A stretch of 64,000 nt of DNA from Blastocladiella emersonii ATCC 22665 (lineage: Eukaryota > Blastocladiomycota > Blastocladiomycetes > Blastocladiales > Blastocladiaceae), in the NCBI GenBank assembly GCA_025594325.1, contig JANHCV010000005.1, positions 213,501 to 277,500 on the forward strand. Direction: 5' to 3'. Of this stretch, positions 1-12,200 are shown one piece after another. The notes under the pieces are model-generated. The model was not told where the DNA came from, did no database searches, and saw only the letters and a list, made by a program, of their open reading frames with translations. Made by a program: the position numbers and the translations under genes. Within the stretch, counting starts at the first letter, position 1. Every line of letters starts with the position of its first letter.

Positions 1-661
1 GCCCTCGCACACATGCGCTTCCCACGCAGCTTGATATCAATAAACACATGTACCCCTCTCCATCCCGTCGGCCCTGCATGAGCTCCGCGCACGCGTGAAC
101 GAACGACGACGACGTCATCCATCTATCGGCTGACTCGGCCGGCCGTGCAAACGGTGCGACGCGACGCGAGGCGCGGTGCGGCAGCGACCCACGGATCCGA
201 AACGCGTTTCGCGTCGCGACCTAAAATCAGCTGACGGTCACGCGGGCTGCCAAAACTGTCTCCCGACCGCGTGGCGCGGCGCGTCGCGTCGCGTCGTGTC
301 TCGCGTCCCGCGCCCCGCCGGCAACCGACCCCGCGCGCGCGCGGCGCGACACGGTGGAGACAAACACGAGTCTGAGCATCGGCGGCGCCCCGCACGCGCT
401 GACCATGGACCTGGCCCCGCGCGCGCACGCGCCCCGTCGGGTCGTTGCCGATTCGGACGACGCTGCTACGAGTACACACACTGCAACCCACTGGTTTTGA
501 ATGCAACTACGCGCCGTAACGGCACCTAGACCGAGACTCGGGTCGTGAGCATCGCTCCACTCGATTCGATACGACACGCGCGCGCGATTTCCTCCCCCGC
601 ACCGACCGACCTCGCCGCGTCCGACTGCCACCACCCGCAACCACCTACCCACTCTTCCGCC
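1..661. other. 5' flank of the flippase gene, no gene seen
   Basis: No reading frame here has the composition or motifs of a protein. The last 60 bases before the ATG at 662 are rich in C and T with short ACC/CCA repeats, as is common in fungal leaders. The first ~100 bases may be the 3' untranslated end of a gene outside the window, but this cannot be shown. Confidence 0.5.
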
Positions 662-3600
662 ATGGCGTCGTCTGCGCCCGCCGGCTCGGTCCTGTCGACG
701 TTTGGGCGAAGGAGGGTGTCGGGAGTGCCCAAGTCGAGCATCCTGGAGCGGCACATCCACGTCAACTCGGCGCTGCCCGCGGCGGCGCTCGACGCCAACG
801 GGCGGCCGCTCATGCACTTCCCCGGCAACGAGGTGGTCACGTCCAAGTACTCGCTGCTGTCGTTCCTGCCCAAGAACCTGTTTGAGCAGTTTCGCCGGCT
901 CGCCAACATCTTCTTCCTGCTGCTCATCATCCTGCAGACGTTCCCCGAGTTCATCACCGTCGACCCGATCATCGCCGCGCTCCCGACCATCATCATCGTG
1001 CTCGCCACGGCGCTCAAGGACGGGTTCGAGGACCTCAAGCGCCACGCGACCGACAACCAGGTCAACAACCGCCCGACCTACTCGATGCCGCACTGGAAGA
1101 ACGTCAACTACGTCAGCCCCACGGCGCAGCGCCGCTGGATCCCCTACTACTGGTTCCGCAAGACGGTCCTCGGCGTCGCACCCTCCGATCTCGACATGCA
1201 CGCCGGCAAGGACAACCACCACCAGCAGCCGCCCGTCGAGCTCCATGCCGCCGCCTCGCACAAGCCGGCGGGGCGTGCGAAACCGGACGTGGCCGTCGAC
1301 ATCGACGACCCGGCCAAGGTCCCGCTGCGCGCCGACGACGACAACGCGGGCCCCGAGACCATGAAGCGGCGCGCGCGGCAGCGCACCGCGGGGTCGCGTT
1401 CCGACCCGGACCTCGACCCGTCCACGTCCGCGGCCGACGCCGAGGCCGAGGAAGGCGCGGGCGACCCGACCACGTTCCCGGACCCATGGAAGTGCGTGAC
1501 GTGGCGCGACCTGCGCGTCGGCGACTTCGTGTACCTGCGCAACAACGAGTTCATCCCGGCGGACGTGGTGATCGTGTCGACGTCCGAGCCCGACGGCGTG
1601 TGCTACGTCGAGACCAAGAACCTCGACGGCGAGACCAACCTCAAGGTGCGGCGCGGCATGTCCGAGACGGCGCACGTGCGGCACCCGGCCGAGTGCCGCG
1701 GGCTGCAGATGGTGGTCACGGCCGAGCCGCCCAACAGCAACATGTTCTCGTTCAAGGGCGCCGTGACGCTGGCGTCGCTCGGCGACCCGGGCACGCCCGC
1801 GGCCGCCGCCGCCGCCGCGTACCAGGACATGGTCCGCGTCCCGCTGCCCGCCAAGATCGCCGTCACCATCAACGGCGTGCTCCTGCGCGGGTGCGTCCTG
1901 CGCAACACGGCGTGGGTCATTGGCGTCATCGTGTACACGGGGCCCGAGACCAAGCTGCGGCTCAACTCGGGCGAGACGCCCAGCAAGCGCAGCATCATCG
2001 AGAAGCTCATGAACCCGCAGATCGTCATCAACCTGCTCGTCATGGCCACCATCTGCCTCGTGTGCGCCATCGCCGGCATCTTCTGGAGCCGATGGGCCGC
2101 CGACGTCCGCGCGCCGTTCCTGCCCATGGGCGCCGCGGGCGGGTACGACTACGCGTATACCGCGTTCCTCGCGTTCTGGTACGAGGCCACGGTCTGCGGA
2201 TGCACCGATTCGACTGCTAACGCCTTGATTTCGCGTGGATACAGGTCATCGCTTATTGCGTTCCAAAACATCGTGCCCATCTCGCTGTACCTCACGGTCG
2301 AGATCGTCAAGACGCTGCAGGTACGCGAGCTCCCTCCTCGCACACGCGTCTCCGAACCATGGCCACTGACTGCCACCGTCCGCCGCTCGCGTAGGCCTAC
2401 TTCATCTTCACCGACGCGGAAATGTACTACGAGCAGCTCGACCTGCCGTGCGTGCCCAAGTCGTGGAACCTGGCCGACGACCTGGGCCAGATCGAGTACG
2501 TGTTCAGCGACAAGACGGGCACGCTGACGCGCAACGTCATGGAGTTTCGGCGGTGCTCCATCAACGGCGTCGTGTACGGTGCGCCGCTCGCGTCGTCGTC
2601 GCCGCACTCGGCGCGGCCACCCGGGTCGCAGTACGCGCCGCCCGCCGACTACACGCCGCTGTCGCAGTACGGGTCCAAGGCGCCGACCTTCTACGACGCG
2701 ACCATGTGTCAGGACATGGACGAGGACACGGAGCACGCGCGCATGATCAGCGAGTTCTGGCGGCTGATCGGGATCTGCCACACGGTGCTGGTCAGCAAGC
2801 CCGACCCGGCGCAGCCGTACCACATCACATACAAGGCGCAGTCGCCCGACGAGGCGGCGCTCGTCGACACGGGCAAGGACGTCGGGTTCACGTTCATCGG
2901 CCGCCACATGACCGAGATTTTCCTCGACGTGATGGGCGACGAGGAGCAGTACACGCTGCTGGCGGTGCTCGACTTCAACTCGACGCGCAAGCGCATGTCG
3001 ATCGTCGCGCGCCGCCCCGACGGCGCCATCGTGCTGTACACCAAGGGCGCCGACAGCGTCATCTTCGAGCGGCTGTCGCCCGCGTCGGACCAGCTGGTGC
3101 TCGACGTGACGCTCAAGCACCTCGAGATCTTTGCCGACGAGGGCCTGCGCACGCTGTGCCTCGCGTACCGGATCCTCGACGAGAACGAGTTCCTCGCGTG
3201 GATCGACACGTACAACGACGCGTGCTCGTCGATCGAGGGCCGCGACGCCAAGATCGACGCGACCGCCGAGGCCATTGAGCGCGACCTGATCCTGCTCGGG
3301 GCCACGGCCATCGAGGACCGCCTGCAGGAGGGCGTCCCCGACTGCATCCAGATCCTGCGCGACGCCGGTATCAAGGTGTGGGTGCTGACGGGCGACAAGA
3401 TGGAGACGGCGATTTCGATCGGGTTCTCGTGCAACCTGCTGTCCAAGGAGCTCAACCTGATCGTCGTCAAGGGCAGCCCCGAGGACCCGTCGGCCGTCAT
3501 GACGCAGCTGCGCGAGGCCCTGCACACCTTCTTCCTCCACGGCACGGGCGCCGGCGCCATGGCCAAGTCCAAGCTCCGCGGGTCCGACGACGATATCGAT

Positions 3601-6600
3601 CCGGCCAACGTCCTCGACGAGTACACGGAGCACGCCCTCGTCATTGACGGCGCCGCACTCAAGGTCGCCCTCGAGCCCGCCAACAAACGCTTGCTGCTCG
3701 ACCTCAGCTCGCGGTGCAAGGTCGTCATCTGCTGCCGCGTCTCGCCGCTGCAGAAGGCGCAGGTCGTGACGCTGGTCCGCGACGGGCTCGAGGCTGTGAC
3801 GTGCGCGATTGGCGATGGCGCGGTACGTTTCTCGTCGGTACGTCGCGAGTGCGCTGCGAAGACTGACACGCGTCCGCCGCCCGTGTAGAACGACGTGAGC
3901 ATGATCCAGGCGGCGCACATTGGGATCGGGATCGCGGGCGAGGAGGGCCTGCAGGCGGTCATGGCCAGCGACTACGCGATCGCGCAGTTCCGGTACCTGT
4001 CGCGGCTGCTGCTGGTGCACGGGCGGTGGAGCTACCACCGGATCGCCGAGCTCATCTACAACTACTTCTACAAGGACGTGATCTTCGTTTTCGTCATCTT
4101 CTGGTTCCAGTTCTACTCGGGGTTCTCGACGCAGGCGCCGTACGACTTCACGTACATGCTGTACTACAACCTCTTCTTCACCAACTGGCCGGTCATGGTG
4201 CTCGGCATCTTCGACCAGGACCTGCCCGCGTCGCTCGCCGTCGGGGTGCCCAAGCTGTACCAGTCCGGGATCCGCCAGACGCTGTACACGACGGCGCGGT
4301 TCTGGCTGTACATGGGCGACGGGCTGTACCAGTCGCTCGTGTGCTTCTTCATCCCGTACGGCGTGTACGCGTCGAGCCAGGCGTCGTGGGCGGGCGGCGA
4401 CATCCCGGATATCTACGAGATGGGCACCACCATGGCCGCGTCCGCCGTGACCTCGGCCAACCTGTACGTGGCGCTCAACACGCGCACGTTTACGTGGCTC
4501 AACCACGTCGCGATCTGGGTGGCCTCGCTCGGCGTCTTCTACGGGTACCTCGGCGTCTACTTCTACCTCGACGGGCCCATCACGGGCATGTACCGCATCC
4601 TGTGGTCGTCGCCGCTGTTCTGGCTCGGCACCGTGCTCTCGGTCACGCTGTCGCTGCTCCCGCGCTACGTCGCAAAGTACATCAAGCGCACCTTCTTCCC
4701 GACCGACGCCGACATCGCCCTCGAGTACCACAAGTTCAACCTCGACCTGCGCACGCTTGTCCCGGAACCCGTCGTCGTCGAGGAACCCCCGCCGCCGCCG
4801 TCCGCGCACCCGGACCGCCTCTCGGTCCAGATCCCGTCGCCCCGCGGCCACTCGACGTCCTTTTCACAGTCGCAGACGGGATCGCAGCTCGAGATCGTCT
4901 CGACACCCACCATCCTCGCGTACGCCGCCGCGCACCTCGCCATGTCTCCGGCCACGGCGGCCGCGGTCGCGGGGGCCACGACCACCGAACCGGCGGCGAC
5001 GGGGCTCGAGACCAAGTCGAGCGAGAGCGTCGCGACCTCCGCGGCCGGGCTCCCCAACTCTTCATCGTCCGTCGCCCCGACAACCGCGGCGCCCGTCGCC
5101 AACACGCGCCGGTCGACGTCCACGTCGATCCGCGCGTCGGCCGAGCGCCAGGCGTCGAGTTCCGGGCTCGGCGTCCCGCCGCCCAAGTCCGCGAGCGCTG
5201 TGGCGGGGTCGACCGAGATCCGCACCTCGTCTTCCCTCCTTCCCGCCGGCCACGAAGAGGACGCGCGCGACCGCATCCGCACGCTGCGGAGCACGGGCAG
5301 TGGCGGCGGGCTCTCGGCGAGCGCGAACGCGGGGTCCGGCGCGGGCGCGGCCAAGCCGTCGCGGCACAAGCGGTCGCTGACGACGGGCGGCGTGATCACG
5401 ACGACGGGGCTCACGGCGTCGGGTACGAGTGGCGGCGTGGCCCCGCTCGCGATGCCGAACCGGTCCATCAACCAGAGCCACGTCACGATGATGAAGACCA
5501 TGACGGTGCAGCGCAACCGCGGCTTCTCGTTCTCGACAGACGAGTCGGGCGGGATGCGCAGCGTGCTCATGTGCGAGTTCGTGACGGGATCCACCAACCT
5601 CGGCGGCAGCACGGGCGGCGGGGCCAGCGCGGGCGGCAACGGCGGCGTGCTCGGGCTCTCGATGCAGGCGCAGAAGATTGTGCGCGAGCGCCAGAAGTCG
5701 ACCGTCTCCGACTGGGAGCTGTACCGGCCCGGGTCCCCCAGCACACCGCTGTCGGCGGGCCCGCCGTCCGGCCGCGCCGGGCGCAAGTTCGCACTGCACC
5801 TGCAGACGCTCCCGTCGCAGTCGTCGACCATCAACCGGACCGCATCCGGCTCCCCCTCGAGCCCGACGGCCCCGCGCTCGGCGCCGCCGCTCGGACGCAC
5901 GCCGAACGCGTTCGCCAGCCCGACCGGGACCGAGTCCCCGACCTTCCCCGCGGCGCCCGCCGGGACCCCCATGTCGCCCGCGACCGCGGCCATGTCGGCG
6001 CTCGCGGCGCACCCGGTCGCGACGGCGCCCGCGGCCGACCTCGTCCGCCGCACGAGCAACGCCGCCGCCCGCGCGCATCACGGGCCGGGCCACGCGCGCG
6101 CCATGTCGACGAGCGTGCTCGCGCAGAACCACGGGGCCGCCGAGCTGTCGGCGCAGTACGGGCTCGAGGTCGACCCGCTCACGGGCCGCGTCATCAACGT
6201 CACGCCGCCGACACCGACCCGCGGCGCGCTGCCCACGCGCATCGAGATCCCGGGGCTGGCGCCGTCGCCCAAGTCGCCGTCGCCCGCCGTCGCGGCCGCC
6301 GCGCCCGCGGTTCCACCAACACAAGACGCGCCGCCGAGCCCGAGCCCGCGCAGCCCGCCCAGCGCAGCGGCGTCGCGGTCGAACCACGACCTCCCGACGA
6401 GCCCAAGCACGGCCAGCAGCAGCAATGGACCAAGCAGCCCGTCGTCGCCGACGTCCACGGCGGGCCGCGGCGGCGTGCGCGGGAGCGCGTTCCGGCAGTC
6501 GACCAGCAGCTCGCGGCCGTCGTCGGCGCTACGCCACGAGGTGCGCGCGCATCCCGCGGGCGAGGACCACGCCGAGGCCGACGAGGATGAGGAGGATGAC

Positions 6601-6999
6601 GGGCCGGGCAGCGGGTCCGCGGGCGGCGGGACGCGGATGCAGTCGGCGGTCGCGAGCAGCCACGCGTCGTTCCGGTCCGCCGCCGCGTCGGCCGCGTCGT
6701 CGCTCAACCGCAGCAGCGGCGGAGGGGCGGGGAGCGCGCGGGCGAGCCAGCGGTCGCTGCGGATCCAGACGAGTACAAGCGGCGGCGGGGTCGTCGAGGC
6801 ATCGGTGCCCATCTCGCCGAGGTCGCCGGTCGAGTCGGACAAGCCAGAGGCAGCCGAGGCGGAGGAGAAGGAGCAGCCAACACGGCCGCCGCGCAAGGCG
6901 TGGACCGAGCAGGAGCAGGCGGCGGCGGACGCAAGGGCCAAGGACGAGGCGGCGGCGGCGGCCGCTGCGGGGGCACCACCAGGGCGGCCGGCAATGTGA
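662..6999 (+). CDS. P4-type ATPase, phospholipid flippase (Dnf1/Dnf2-like)
   Basis: This is a membrane flippase that uses ATP to move phospholipids to the cytosolic leaflet. Four exons give 2043 residues: 662-2178, 2245-2320, 2395-3822 and 3889-6999. The joins restore family motifs. Visible are the M1-M2 pair (about residues 75-125), DGETNLK at 322 in the actuator domain, the PISL motif of M4, phosphorylation motif DKTGTLT with Asp570, GDGAND at 1004-1009 across the third intron, and six more membrane segments in exon 4. The wording around DGETNLK and DKTGT fits Dnf1/Dnf2 best among P4 classes, from memory. After about residue 1290 a tail of ~750 Ser/Ala/Pro/Gly-rich, probably disordered residues makes it longer than usual flippases (~1,350-1,600). 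A partner Cdc50-type subunit is expected but not seen here. Confidence 0.93.
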
Positions 7000-7103
7000 G
7001 ATTTAGATATAAACTGTACCGTTTTCTCCATCGTCGCGTCGGGTGTGAGTAAGAAGGACGTGTATACAAATCGGTGGTGGACGAGCAACCCGAGCGGATC
7101 GGG

Positions 7104-7741
7104 TTAGATCTTGATGTTGAGCTTGCGCTCCATGGCGGCGTGGAAGTCGATGTCCTCGACAAAATCGCGGTCTGGATGTCGTCGGGGGAAGTCGGTTAGT
7201 GTCGTGTAGTGCGACGACGTGAAGGGCGGGAGCGTACCGCCGAGCACGTCCTCGACGTCGATCGTCTCGTCCTTGCCGGTGAGCACCTCGAGGGCGAGGT
7301 TCCGGGACGCGAAGAGCAGCTGCGAGGGCTTCTACACTCGCGATCACGGTGTGGTCAGCGCGGATCGCTCGGCACGCAGCAGCGAGAGCACGTACCAGGG
7401 ACACGAGCGAGCGCTCCATCTGGAGGCGCAGCGGGGCGTGGAGGCCGTAGACGGTGCGGTGCATGGTGATGTTGCGCTTGAAGTAGAGGTCGTCGGCCTG
7501 GTGCAGCACGGGCTCGAGCGGGTGGTGCGGCGACACCTCGTGCTTGACGGCGTGCATGCCGTGGCGGAACGTGTCGTGGATGCCATACTCGGCGTGCGCG
7601 TTGGCCAGCGTGTGCGTGGCCTTGGCGTCGGCGGTCGAGGGGGCGAGGCGGAGGGACTAGACGACGCGGGGAGGGTAATGTGTTCGGTTGGTCCGTGCGC
7701 GAGTTGACGACGACGCGGCGGCGGGCGAGGGCACTGACCAT
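7104..7741 (-). CDS. UMP1: Proteasome maturation factor Ump1/POMP
   Basis: Ump1 is the chaperone that joins 20S half-proteasomes and is then degraded inside the new particle. Four exons read leftward: 7739-7741, 7396-7656, 7238-7331 and 7104-7171. They give 141 residues, the same length as human POMP. Family marks are an HPLEP block, a central APLRLQME segment, and the late stretch with GKDETIDVEDVLG, all in the usual order. The first exon is only the ATG, so the start depends on splicing a GTCAGT...CTAG intron; the residues after it fit the family N-terminus in length, but this start is my inference. It is divergent from the small gene at 7972, sharing 230 bp of upstream DNA. Confidence 0.88.
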
Positions 7742-7971
7742 GGCGTTGATTCGTGTAGTTCAGAAGCGTTCCATGCAAGCCGAAGCTGGTAGCGGGCGGG
7801 AGAGAAGGGAACGGGCGCAGAAGAACGGCGCGTCGACGCGCGGGCCGCCCGCCGCGGTGACGAGGCGGTCACGCGTGCATCACGGCCGCATGTTTCTCCT
7901 CCCTCCTCTTAAACCACCACCACGACGACCACGCACGGCAGCCCCACCATCCAGCCGCGCAACTCGCTGCA

Positions 7972-8124
7972 ATGGTGTTCCCCAACTTCCGCCGCATCTA
8001 CTCGTCGTTCCGCACGCCCGAGGAGGAGGCCACCATCCGCCGCGCGTCCTCGGTGCGCCTCGCCGTCTACCTCGCGCTCTGCGTCTCCATGCGTCTCGCG
8101 CGGCAAGCCGTACTGCACGAGTGA
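7972..8124 (+). CDS. 50-residue single-span membrane peptide, function unknown
   Basis: A short intronless frame with a good start context (CAATGG) and its own stop codes for 50 residues. It has a basic N-terminus, a TPEEEA acidic patch near residue 15, then one hydrophobic span (about residues 28-40) and a short tail. Size and layout resemble small tail-anchored mitochondrial proteins such as Tom5 of the TOM complex, and the TPEEEA patch is in a similar place, but the match is too short to name it. It lies between divergent UMP1 and convergent ATX1, in the only space available for a gene. Coding status is an inference. Confidence 0.45.
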   Translation: MVFPNFRRIYSSFRTPEEEATIRRASSVRLAVYLALCVSMRLARQAVLHE

Positions 8125-8217
8125 CCGCCGTGTGATGGATAGAAATGTGTATATATACGCGTGTGTAAGATTCTGTACTGTGTCGGTGCCGAGCCGGCTC
8201 GGCGTCCTCGCGCCGCC

Positions 8218-8547
8218 TTAGGCGACCGTCACGGTCTTGCCCGTCTTCTTGATGGCCTCGAACACCACGTCCTGCGCCAGGTCCGTCTCGACCACCACCG
8301 TCTGCTTCTCGAGCGAGATGTCGAGCTTGCTGATGCCTAGAGGGCCGCGCTCGCGTCAGTTGCGTTTCTCGTGGCGAGCGTGTCACCGCGCCGACGTACC
8401 ACCGAGGCGGTTGAGCGCGCGCTCGACGGCGCCCGAGCAGCCCGAGCAGGTCATGGTGACGTTGAACGTGTACGACTAGACGTGGCGCGCGTGAGTGGCT
8501 CGAACTCGCTGCGTCTCGACGCGTGCGCTGCTGCGACTTACGGGCAT
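8218..8547 (-). CDS. ATX1: Copper chaperone Atx1
   Basis: Atx1 carries Cu(I) in the cytosol to the copper-pumping P-type ATPase of the secretory pathway. Three exons (8542-8547, 8400-8475, 8218-8336) give 66 residues of one heavy-metal-associated domain. The metal site is MTCSGC, with the two Cys near residues 12 and 15, and the C-terminal strand ends in KTGKTVTVA, with the Lys pair typical of Atx1. Exon 1 is only six bases (Met-Pro), ending at the one textbook GTAAGT donor I saw in the window. Yeast Atx1 is 73 residues, so the length fits. Confidence 0.92.
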
Positions 8548-9276
8548 GGTGATGATGGTGATGGTCAGGCGGTTCTGAACGAGTTCCTGAGGAGAGCGGG
8601 TGCCCGAAGACGCGACGCGGCCAGTCTTTATACGCCTCCCGTCGCCACCTGCTTGACGCCGCTGCTCGAGCGCGACGGCGGCCGCGCTGCCACAGCCGTC
8701 GGGGATGGCGTGACGGCTGTGTCAGCCAATCAGCTGTGCGCGTCGCCAAGCGTGCAAGCCTGCGTGCCGGGCGAGCGAGCGAGCGAGCTTACTGGCGGCA
8801 AAGGAGAGCGACTACGGCGCGTCGCGTCCCTGGATTTTCGCTGGGCCGAGCGGCTCGAAAAAAGGGCTCAAGGGAGAAGGGCCAAACTGCAAACTGAGTG
8901 AGAAGGAAAATCGCGCGTGAGGGCAAGCTCGCAGCTGGAGGAAAAATCGCTCACCTCGCTCACCCCATCGCGCCATCACGTCGGACATCGCTCGACCAGC
9001 CGTGGCCATGACCATGGCCGCGGGCCGCGACCGTGGCCATGGAGACGGCGATCGCGCCGAGCCGCGCTCGCGATGCCGCCGAGCCGTGGCCGTGAGCCCC
9101 ATCGCTCTCGCCAAGACGCAGACGGGACGGGATGCGATGGAAAATGATGGTATATGTATCACACGACGCGGCGCGACGCGACGCGACGCGCCCTGCCCGT
9201 CCGTGTCAGATGCGTTCCGCGAGGTCAAAAATGAACGAGGTCGGACACGGGCGAGGCGCGCACGCAGGTCGATCGC
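8548..9276. other. Intergenic, no gene seen
   Basis: This is upstream of ATX1 and beyond the 3' end of the next minus-strand gene. It holds GCGAGCGAGCGAGC and CGACGCGACGCG short repeats and a run of CATGGCC-type words near 9003-9045. I see no RNA gene or convincing short frame. Confidence 0.5.
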
Positions 9277-12200
9277 TCAGCTCGCGCCGCCCTCGGCGAG
9301 CTCGTCCTCCTCCTCGTCGGCGCGTGCGCGATCGGCCTCGTCGTCCCACTCGTTTGCAGCGAGCGCGGGCGACGATGCAGGCGCGGATGCGGAAGCCGCC
9401 GTTGATGATGCTGCTGCAGCTGCAGCGGCCGCCGCCGCGGCGGCCTCCTGGCTGCGCGCGAGCTGGGTGCGGGCGATGAGGCTGACGAGCGCGATGCGGT
9501 GCTCGCGGGCCGCGTTGCACGCGCACGCCGCGAGGAACTTGGCGCACTCGTCGTACGGGATCCCGCACCGCGACCGGCGCGTCTGGAAGCGTTGCCGGAG
9601 CTACGAGTTGCAAGGCGCGGGGAATGGAGAGAGAGTCAACGAGCTCACGGGAACGGCTGACGGGGAGCGCGGGCATGCGAGCGCGATGCGGCCAAGGGGA
9701 AGGAGACGCGAGCGTACCGTGAGGTAGGTCTGCTTGAGCGACTGGTGCACGATCTGGCCGGTATCGGGGTGCACGTAGGTATGGGCGGCCTGGATGTGCC
9801 GGTTCCAGTCCTAGACGGTGAGCGGAGTGATCAAGGGCGAGCGAGTGAGTGAGTGAGTCGGTCAGCGCGCGAACATGATCAACTGGCGAGCGGCGAGCAC
9901 AAGCCCGATCGGAATGGTGATCATGCTTGGCGGAGATGATCGTCGGCGAGTCATGATCCCTGCCATACAGACACGGCGGAGAACAGCACACTGGATCCAG
10001 GTGCAGAGCACCGAGTGCCGAAAAATTCGGTGCCAGCGGCGGGGGCATGGACCGGAGTGGAGTCAAGCAGGTCGACGCCGCGCACGCGAGTAAAGAAAGA
10101 AAGTCACGGACCTCTCTTGGAGCAATGATGAGCTTGCACCCGATCCACGACAGACACTGGCGCGGCCCGCGGTCCGGGTACAGGTCGATGCGGTTCTTGA
10201 GCCGCGTCCACTTCTTGCGCCGCATCCCCGCGACGCGGTGCGACTCGTTGAGCGTCGTCGTGCCTGCAATCACCAAGCGTCAGCGCTCGCGTCCACGCGT
10301 CAACGTCGAGCACACGTACTCAGCGTCTGGAGGATCTCGAGCGGCGCGTCCTCGGGGACCGGCGGCCACGCGTCGTCCGCGTCGCCGGCGGCGCCGAGCC
10401 CGTGGTCCGTCGACGCGGCGGCGCACGCCGCGTGCTCGGGCGACTGCTGGTCGAGGTACAGCCACCGCGACATGTAGAAGTAGGTTGCGAGGTTGAAGAC
10501 AAAGTAGTCGCGGCGCTACAATCGGGCGAGAGAAACGAGTCAGAGAGACGTGGAAACCAACTCCCACGACGCGAGCGCGACGTACTGCCGTGCCGTTGGC
10601 GTTCTGCGCACCCTCCTCGTCGCCCTCGTCCTCGTCGCCGTCGCTCTCGCGCTCAGCTGCTGCGGGTTCCGGCACCGAGGCTGCTGCCGGGGCCGCGTCA
10701 CCCGAAGTCGGGACCGACGCGTCGCCGCGCGAATCGGGATCGCCGTGTTGCGGAGCGACGGGCGCGCGTGCCGACGAGGAACCCGTGCGTGCCGCTTTGG
10801 CGGGACTCGTCGACGCCGTGGCGGCCGCAGTGCTCGTCGCGCTGCTTGCGGCTGCCGTCGTCCCAGCCGCGCTACCCGCGGGAGCCAGCCAGATGGCGCT
10901 CGGCCTCCCGCCGCGCCGCCGCTTTAGCGCCGCCGCGTCACCTCCTGCTGCAGCAGCAGCCGCCGCCGCTGCGGGCGCCGTCGGGTTAGGCTGCGGAGCG
11001 GGTGCGAGCCATGGATGCCGCGCGACGTACGGCTGCAGGCTGAGCTGGATGGCCTGCGCGCTCGTCGGACTCGGCGCCGACGGCGACGCGCGCGTCTGGT
11101 CGTCGGGCAACGGCGCGTCAGGTGCGGGGAACCCCGTCGCGTCGACGCGGTCGAGCCAGTTGCTGGACGCGAGCACGGCGTGCGGCGGGGTCAGGGCGAC
11201 GGCGGGCGGCGTGAGCTGCTGCTGCTGCCGCTGAGACCGAGTGTGCGCGGGCGGCGGGCCCGGCCGATCTGGGACCCCAGAAGATGGCGGTTCCGGGCGC
11301 TCGGGCGCGGGCGCGCGGCATGGCGGTGGCGGGGGAGGGGAAGCCGGGCGGTCGTGGTGGTGCGACGCAGAGCTCGGCAAATGGGCGCGCGGCGAGCAGG
11401 GCAGCGAGATCGGCGGGCCTGGCGGCGGCGGGTGCCTGGCGACGGCGTAGTACTCGGGCTCGACGTCGTGGTCGTACTCGTGGCGGACACGCGCGCGGCC
11501 GTAGTCGGGATCGTGCGCGACGTGAGGGCCGTACGCGTGGTAGCCGTGGCCGTAGTCGGGGCGGCCGTAATCGTAGTCGTAGTCGTGGGCGTAGTCGAGA
11601 CTGCGCGCGCCGAGCTCATATTCGTGCGGGTGCGCGTAGTAGTCGAAGCCGCCGCCGTAGTCGTGCGGGTGCCCGTACGGGTCCCAGTGCGGCGGCGGCC
11701 GTCGTGGTGGAGGCGGCGGCGGTCGCGCATAGTACGGGTCGTGGCGGCGAGGCGCGGGCGCGTAGTGGGCGGGCGGCCACGGCGGGAGCGGGAGGCCGTC
11801 GGGCCCGAGCGGCGGCGGCGGCGGGTGCGAGTGCGGATACGCGTGCGGTGGCGGTGCATGATGTGGCGGGCCGGTGAAACGTGGTGGAGGAGAAGGCGGA
11901 GGGCCGGGAAGCGGTGGCGGCGCGTGGCGGTGCGCGAGCGACGCGTCGGGGGCCATGTCCGACGCGTGGCGCGCGCAGGGGCGCGCGTGCGGGTGCGGCG
12001 CGCCGGGCCATCCCGGGACCGCGTCGACCCACGCCTCACACTCGCCCGGAAACGGCAATCGGTGCGCGTGCGGCGGCGGGACCGCGACAGGCGCCGCCGC
12101 TGCTGCCGCCGCGCCACCAACTTTGCGATCACGATCACGCGCGGCGCGTTGTTCGGGCGTCAGCGGCGACGAGAGCGCGTGCGAGCCCGAGGACGAGGCG

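Noticed and set aside
227-1684. 485-codon minus-strand frame opposite the flippase
   Set aside because: Arg/Val/Gly-rich shadow of a GC-rich gene; the plus strand carries clear P4-ATPase motifs.
2149-4851. 900-codon minus-strand frame opposite the flippase
   Set aside because: The text is rich in Arg, Val and Asp without motifs, an antisense shadow of conserved exons 2-4.
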